Positions 13,403 to 17,281 of a DNA stretch of 17,281 nucleotides are shown here, in pieces. Made by a program: the position numbers and the translations under genes. The stretch's first letter is position 1. Each line of letters starts with the position of its first letter. Under the pieces are notes generated by a model. It had not been told where the DNA came from, searched no databases, and worked only from the letters and a program-made list of their open reading frames with translations. The DNA is from CBFCZU01 sp965602635 (GTDB taxonomy: Bacteria > Planctomycetota > Phycisphaerae > SM23-33), in the NCBI GenBank assembly GCA_965602635.1, contig CBFCZU010000075.1, forward strand, positions 1 to 17,281. Reading direction: 5' to 3'.

Positions 13403-13417
13403 CAGTGGGGCGATCCG

Positions 13418-14425
13418 TCACTTCTTCCACGGCGGCGTGGATGGCAGGTGTCTCATGAACTCGGCGATGAGCTTCTCTTCGTAGGCCCCGCCGTACTCGC
13501 CGGCGAGGAACTTCTCGAGCGCCTCGTCGTGGAGTCGCTGCCAGCAGGCCGCCTCGTCGCCCGGGTTGACCGGGTAGAACAGAGCGTCGTTGGCCTTTGC
13601 GGCCTTCATGTCGCCGGGCGCGTCGCCGACCATCAGTATCTTGTCCGCGTCGTATCTGCCGCCGGCGCCGTGCTTGATGTGCTCGGCCTTCTTGCCCATT
13701 TCCTGGCCGCAGATCATCCCGGCGTACTTGGCGATGCCGTGCTCGGCCCACTCGCGCTCGAGCGCCTCGTTGGGCGTGGCGGAGACGACCATGACGTCGG
13801 CCCGGCCGGCGATCGTCTCGAGGCTCTCGCGGACGTGCGGGAAGGGCGGCACGTCGTGAACCCTGATCGCCACCATGCCGTTGACCAGGTGCGTCCACAG
13901 CGCCAGGCGGAGGATGCACTGCTGCGGGCTCGTGTCGGCCTTGACGATGTCCAGGCCTTTCGCGGAGTTGGCGGTGGCCACCGGCTCGGCCACGACGGTC
14001 GCGAGAAGGCGCTTGGCGTCGTCGCCCAGCTTCATGTCGGCGAAGCGGAGCAGCCCGTCGTTGCTGAGCTGGATCTCGGGCACCTCGTCGGCGGCCGCGA
14101 TGAACTCCTCGATGACCTCCAGGTGCGCCTGGAGGAAGCCGTCGAAGCGGTCGTACGGCGACAGCTCGCGGAGGTACTGAAGCGTGTCGCGCAGGGCCAG
14201 CCAGCGGTTGCAGCCGCGGGTCTGCCCGTTGAGGTTGACGAAATCCCACACGTCGCGGAGGATCCGCGCCAGCGCCGCCAGCCCAAACGACTGGAGCAGG
14301 GCCACCACGAAGCAGAACTTGTGCTTGACCTCCATCGTGTCGAACGCACAGCCGTCCGAGTCGATCCCGACGAAGAAATTCTTCGTCTTGGGAAAGGCTT
14401 GTAGTCTCTCAACGTTGTTTGGCAT
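13418..14425 (-). CDS. HAD-superfamily hydrolase with large cap insert
   Basis: A 335-residue protein with the four HAD motifs. Motif I is VGIDSDGCAFDT, with nucleophile Asp22 and acid/base Asp24. Motif II is VVSATP. Motif III includes the Lys of MGKKAEH. Motif IV is ILMVGDAPGDMKAA, with Asp268 and Asp272. This makes a Mg-dependent phosphatase or related phosphotransferase likely. About 170 residues between motifs I and II form a mainly helical cap, larger than in common phosphoglycolate phosphatases, so the substrate is probably distinctive. AGGA lies 7 bases before the ATG. It sits between the SDR (34 bases upstream) and the YkgJ-type gene. The neighbours suggest a phosphorylated sugar or sugar acid as substrate, which is inference only. 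Confidence 0.9.
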   Translation of the reverse strand: MPNNVERLQAFPKTKNFFVGIDSDGCAFDTMEVKHKFCFVVALLQSFGLAALARILRDVWDFVNLNGQTRGCNRWLALRDTLQYLRELSPYDRFDGFLQAHLEVIEEFIAAADEVPEIQLSNDGLLRFADMKLGDDAKRLLATVVAEPVATANSAKGLDIVKADTSPQQCILRLALWTHLVNGMVAIRVHDVPPFPHVRESLETIAGRADVMVVSATPNEALEREWAEHGIAKYAGMICGQEMGKKAEHIKHGAGGRYDADKILMVGDAPGDMKAAKANDALFYPVNPGDEAACWQRLHDEALEKFLAGEYGGAYEEKLIAEFMRHLPSTPPWKK

Positions 14426-14459
14426 CGGGCATTCCTATTGGCATTTGGAAATCGCGGGC

Positions 14460-15281
14460 CTACACGCCGCTGTAGGCGCTGAATCCGCCGTCCACGGGCA
14501 CGACGACGCCTGTGACGAAGCGGGCGGCATCAGAGATGAGCCAGATCAGCGTTCCCGTCAGGTCGTCGGGGTCTCCGTATCGCCCGGCCGGGGTGTGGTC
14601 GATGATCTGGCGGCCGCGGGGGGTCGGCTCGCCGGTCTTCTCGTCGGTGAGCAGGAAGCGGTTCTGCTCGGTCAGGAAAAAGCCGGGCGCGATCGCGTTG
14701 ACGCGGATTGCCTGCGAGTGGTTCTGGGCCATGTACACGGCAAGCCACTGGGTGAAGTTGCTCACCGCGGCCTTGGCGGCTGAGTAGGCGGCGATCCGCG
14801 TCAGCGGGCGGAAGGCGTTCATCGACGAGACGTTGATGATCACCCCCTCGCCGCGCTCGGCCAGGTGGCGCCCGAATACCTGGCTGGGCAGCATCGCCCC
14901 CAGGCAGTTCAGGTCGAAGACCCAGCGGATGGCGTCGGCCGGCAAGTCGAAGAAGGTCGTCGGCGGGGCGCAGGTGGCCTCTTTCTTGTTGCCGCCGGCA
15001 CCGTTTATCAGCACGTCCACGCGTCCGAGCTTCTCGACGGTCTCGGCGAAGGCGGCCTCGACGGCGTCCTTTTCGAGCACGTTGCATCGAACGGGCACGG
15101 CCTGGCCTCCGGCCGAGGCGATCTCCTTGCACAGGGCGGCGGCCGCGTCGTCCATGATGTCCAGCACCGCGACCTTCGCCCCGCGGGCCGCCAGCGCCCG
15201 GGCCATCTGCCCGCACAGCACGCCGGCCCCGCCGGTGATCGCAACGCACTTGCCCTCTACGCTGAAGATCTCGTCCTTCAC
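14460..15281 (-). CDS. uxuB: SDR-family fructuronate reductase / D-mannonate oxidoreductase
   Basis: This short-chain dehydrogenase reduces D-fructuronate to D-mannonate with NAD(P)H in hexuronate catabolism. It corresponds to the SDR-type enzyme of Bacillus (YjmF/UxuB), not the unrelated enterobacterial long-chain UxuB. The 273-residue protein has the cofactor loop TGGAGVLCG (16-24), the NGAGG segment (93-97), catalytic Ser153 (NVSSMNAF), Tyr166 and Lys170 (AYSAAKAAVSNFTQWLAV). It also has the subfamily marks APGFFLTEQNRFLLTDE and the C-terminal PVDGGFSAYSGV. The GTG start at 15281 is supported by AAGGA 8 bases upstream. It follows uxaE by 33 bases; the two encode consecutive reactions, which strengthens both calls. 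Confidence 0.93.
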   Translation of the reverse strand: MKDEIFSVEGKCVAITGGAGVLCGQMARALAARGAKVAVLDIMDDAAAALCKEIASAGGQAVPVRCNVLEKDAVEAAFAETVEKLGRVDVLINGAGGNKKEATCAPPTTFFDLPADAIRWVFDLNCLGAMLPSQVFGRHLAERGEGVIINVSSMNAFRPLTRIAAYSAAKAAVSNFTQWLAVYMAQNHSQAIRVNAIAPGFFLTEQNRFLLTDEKTGEPTPRGRQIIDHTPAGRYGDPDDLTGTLIWLISDAARFVTGVVVPVDGGFSAYSGV

Positions 15282-15314
15282 TTTCGCTTTCCTTTCAGAA
15301 GGCGTCGGTCTCGC

Positions 15315-16817
15315 TCATTTTGCCGCAAACGGCGCCACGTGCCGGCGAAGGTGCTTCTCCAGCACGCGGTAGTGCGCTTCCTCGTCGCTGTTCAGGGCCG
15401 CCAGGATGCGGTCGCGGAACTTGCCGCCTCCCCCGGCCGTCAGGACCGAGCCGAACGTCACGTGCAGCGCCTGGCGGGCGTCGAACTGGTCAAGCAGGGC
15501 GGGCAGCTCGTCGTCGGAGAGCGACTCGGCCGCCGGCACCTTCGAGACGTCGGCCGAAACGTGGTACGTCGCCTTGTCCGTCTCGTAGCGGGCGCGGGCG
15601 AAGTCGAGGATCTCGCGGAACAGGCCCGGCTCGGTGCCGGCGATGGCGCGGACGGCCTCGAGGTAGCTTGTCCCGGCCGTCTTGAGGTGCACGTGCGGGC
15701 CGGCAAGGTCCGCGACGATCGGATATATGCTGAACTTGTCGCTGCCGGAGTGGATGGACAGCTTGTAGGGCCCCAGCGCCCGCATCACCGCCACGTGCTG
15801 GGCGAAGGTCGTCCGGAACTCGTCCAGGTCGCCGATGTAGTCCACGCCCTTCTCGAACCGCCCGACGAACCGGGGGGCCATGGAGACCCACTCGACGCCG
15901 AGGCGTTTCAGCTCGCGTGCGAAGAAGAAGTGCTCGGCCGGGGTGGTGGGCGAGTCGGTCTCATCGACGGAGATTTCCAGTTCGAACGGCCCGGTCGCGA
16001 CCTGCTTGAGGTGGCGGTGCATCCTGGCGGCGTGGACGATGGCCCGGCCGTACTTCGCCGCCGCCCGAAGCAGCGTCACGTCGCTGAAGAAGATCTTCGT
16101 CTCGCCGACGTCGAAGGTTTTTCCGATGTACTGGCTGGTCACGTCGGCGGCCTCGATGTCCATCTCGGGCAGCGGGATGTCGGCCACCTTGTCCGCCAGG
16201 CGGGCAGAGGGGTCTTCGTCCGCCTTGTTGTCCACGTGGGCGCCGGGGTCGATGGTGAACATGGTGAATCCGGCGGCGACGGTGGCGTCGATGTCCTTGG
16301 GCTCCTGGAGGTGATCGGCGTCGGCGCCGAAGCCTTCGCGCCAGCCCTCCTGGAGCACGCCCCAGGTGGCGCAGTCCATGACCTGCTCGGGTGTCCGGCG
16401 GGTGCGCGCCATCTCGCGGATGGACTGCTGTGCGAAGACGGGCGCCAGGCCGCTGCCTCGGACGGCGCGGACGTGCCCGGCCGTCGCCAGGCCCAGGCGG
16501 TCGCCCAGCCCCACGCTTGGGACAAGCCCGAGGCACCGGGGGGCGGTCCAGGGCAGCGCCTTGCGGATGCCCTCGGCGTTGGCGTGGTTCGTCTCGCCGG
16601 CGATGACGTCCTTGCCGCCCGCCTCGCCGACCAGCACGCCGCTGACCCGCCCCTTGCCGACGCTGCCGACGACCTTTTCGGTCGCCAGGGTGCGGCGGAG
16701 CTGATCCGGCCGCCCGTGGGCGAGAAAGTACGTCACGCCCTCGGCCTCGACCAGGCTCGTCTCGTAAACCTCCAGCCCCGTGGCCCGCTTGATCTCGTCT
16801 GCGATTTTCTTCGACAT
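15315..16817 (-). CDS. uxaE: Tagaturonate epimerase UxaE
   Basis: UxaE converts D-tagaturonate to D-fructuronate, letting galacturonate feed the glucuronate branch; the activity was established for a Thermotoga homologue. The 500-residue protein has the characteristic blocks LGLVPSVGLGDRLGLAT (96-112), AQQSIREM (129-136), FGADADHL (163-170), FTIDPG (187-192) and LSIHSGSDKFSIYP (353-366). The last of these is rich in likely metal or substrate ligands. The length fits the family. The ATG at 16817 has no strong ribosome site but matches the expected N-terminus. It lies 41 bases after the URO-D-like gene and 33 before the SDR. UxaC and UxuA, needed to start and finish the pathway, are not in this window. 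Confidence 0.93.
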   Translation of the reverse strand: MSKKIADEIKRATGLEVYETSLVEAEGVTYFLAHGRPDQLRRTLATEKVVGSVGKGRVSGVLVGEAGGKDVIAGETNHANAEGIRKALPWTAPRCLGLVPSVGLGDRLGLATAGHVRAVRGSGLAPVFAQQSIREMARTRRTPEQVMDCATWGVLQEGWREGFGADADHLQEPKDIDATVAAGFTMFTIDPGAHVDNKADEDPSARLADKVADIPLPEMDIEAADVTSQYIGKTFDVGETKIFFSDVTLLRAAAKYGRAIVHAARMHRHLKQVATGPFELEISVDETDSPTTPAEHFFFARELKRLGVEWVSMAPRFVGRFEKGVDYIGDLDEFRTTFAQHVAVMRALGPYKLSIHSGSDKFSIYPIVADLAGPHVHLKTAGTSYLEAVRAIAGTEPGLFREILDFARARYETDKATYHVSADVSKVPAAESLSDDELPALLDQFDARQALHVTFGSVLTAGGGGKFRDRILAALNSDEEAHYRVLEKHLRRHVAPFAAK

Positions 16818-16858
16818 GGTTGGCTCGGGTGACTCGTCGCTATCAGGGTTTGTTTCGC

Positions 16859-17281
16859 TCAGCAGGCTCCGTAATCATACGCGGCCTGGAGCATGGCCTC
16901 GACGTTCTCCACGGGGACATTCGGCTGGATGTTGTGCACCTGGGTGAACACGAACCCGCCGCTCCCCGAGCCGAAGACGCTGATGTTGTGCCGCACGTGC
17001 TCGCGGACCTGCTCGGGCGATCCCAGCGGCAGGACCTTCTGGGTGTCGCACCCGCCGCCCCAGAAGACGATCCGCCCGCCGAACTCCTCCATCAGCGACT
17101 CGGGCCCCATCTCGGCGGCGGAAATCTGCACCGGGTTGAGGATGTCAACGCCGGCGTCGATCCAATGCTCGATGTACCCGCGGACGCACCCGCATGAGTG
17201 CAGGTACGTCTTCCACGGCGTGTGGGCGTGGATCCAGTCGCACAGCCGCTTGTAGTGCGGCTTGATCATCTCGGCGAACAG
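16859..17281 (-). CDS. URO-D-like (uroporphyrinogen decarboxylase family) protein, 5' end outside window
   Basis: Only the C-terminal 140 residues are present; the frame is open to the window edge. The fold is that of uroporphyrinogen decarboxylase and its methyltransferase relatives (MtaA/CmuA type): YLHSCGCVRGYIEHWIDAGVD, then LNPVQISAAEMGPESL, then VFWGGGCDTQ. The HSC pair matches the first zinc ligands of corrinoid-linked methyltransferases. Where those enzymes have a third Cys near the C-terminus, this protein has TQVHNIQPNVPVENVEAM. It is therefore unlikely to be a haem-synthesis HemE and probably belongs to a divergent group found beside sugar catabolism genes. It is the first visible gene of the uxaE operon. 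The true reaction is unknown. Confidence 0.88.
   Translation of the reverse strand: MFAEMIKPHYKRLCDWIHAHTPWKTYLHSCGCVRGYIEHWIDAGVDILNPVQISAAEMGPESLMEEFGGRIVFWGGGCDTQKVLPLGSPEQVREHVRHNISVFGSGSGGFVFTQVHNIQPNVPVENVEAMLQAAYDYGAC

Noticed and set aside
13046..14404. Plus-strand open frame of about 450 codons opposite the HAD and YkgJ-type genes
   Set aside because: Both minus-strand genes carry strong family motifs, while the plus frame is compositionally biased and motif-free.
14865..16832. Long plus-strand open frame opposite uxaE and the SDR gene
   Set aside because: The opposite strand encodes two well-recognised enzymes. The plus-frame translation shows no motif and is a high-GC shadow.
1..17281. 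Search for tRNA, rRNA, CRISPR, insertion sequence, phage or defence-system genes
   Set aside because: I found no cloverleaf, direct-repeat array, transposase, integrase or defence protein. All space is accounted for by the genes listed, apart from short gaps of at most about 230 bases.

Overview
This GC-rich window encodes 17 protein genes, packed tightly and arranged in alternating strand blocks. I see no rRNA, tRNA, CRISPR array, insertion sequence or phage gene. Several features suggest a member of the Planctomycetota, probably class Phycisphaerae, but this is inference from sequence style only. Exported proteins carry Ser/Thr-Arg-Pro-Ala linkers just after the signal peptide. There is an S41 protease with a long helical N-terminal extension. 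The sugar-acid gene set and the URO-D-like gene are also of a kind I associate with that group.

Region 1 (1-5414, minus strand, read from 5414 downwards) is mostly housekeeping. The order is a small four-cysteine acidic protein, rsmG (16S rRNA methyltransferase), an ADP-ribose-pyrophosphatase-like Nudix hydrolase, a rhomboid protease, thrC, dapB and a partial exported protein. Two gene junctions are 4-base ATGA overlaps. A good sigma-70-like promoter lies at 5454-5482. A consensus -10 box just upstream of the Nudix gene suggests a leaderless internal transcript. A weaker promoter candidate precedes thrC. thrC and dapB belong to aspartate-family amino acid synthesis; dapB also feeds cell-wall diaminopimelate.

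Region 2 (5415-8168, plus strand) is a divergent intergenic region followed by one large exported PDZ/S41 C-terminal-processing protease. Its stop codon directly abuts the stop codon of the convergent next gene.

Region 3 (8169-10807, minus strand) is a three-gene operon: a nitrilase-superfamily amidohydrolase, a small cupin and a LarA-family nickel-pincer racemase/epimerase homologue. A promoter-like sequence lies at 10851-10880.

Region 4 (10908-13009, plus strand) is a two-gene operon divergent from region 3: an AEC-family membrane transporter and a cytoplasmic clan GH-A-like TIM-barrel glycosidase.

Region 5 (13022-17281, minus strand) is an operon that starts outside the window: a URO-D-like protein (partial), tagaturonate epimerase (uxaE), an SDR fructuronate reductase / D-mannonate oxidoreductase, a HAD phosphatase with a large cap and a YkgJ-type cysteine-cluster protein. 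UxaE and the SDR form two consecutive steps of hexuronate catabolism: D-tagaturonate to D-fructuronate to D-mannonate. The LarA homologue could plausibly act on a related sugar acid, because D-gluconate 2-epimerases that make D-mannonate are known in that superfamily. The most interesting material is the set of unexplained partners in regions 3-5.
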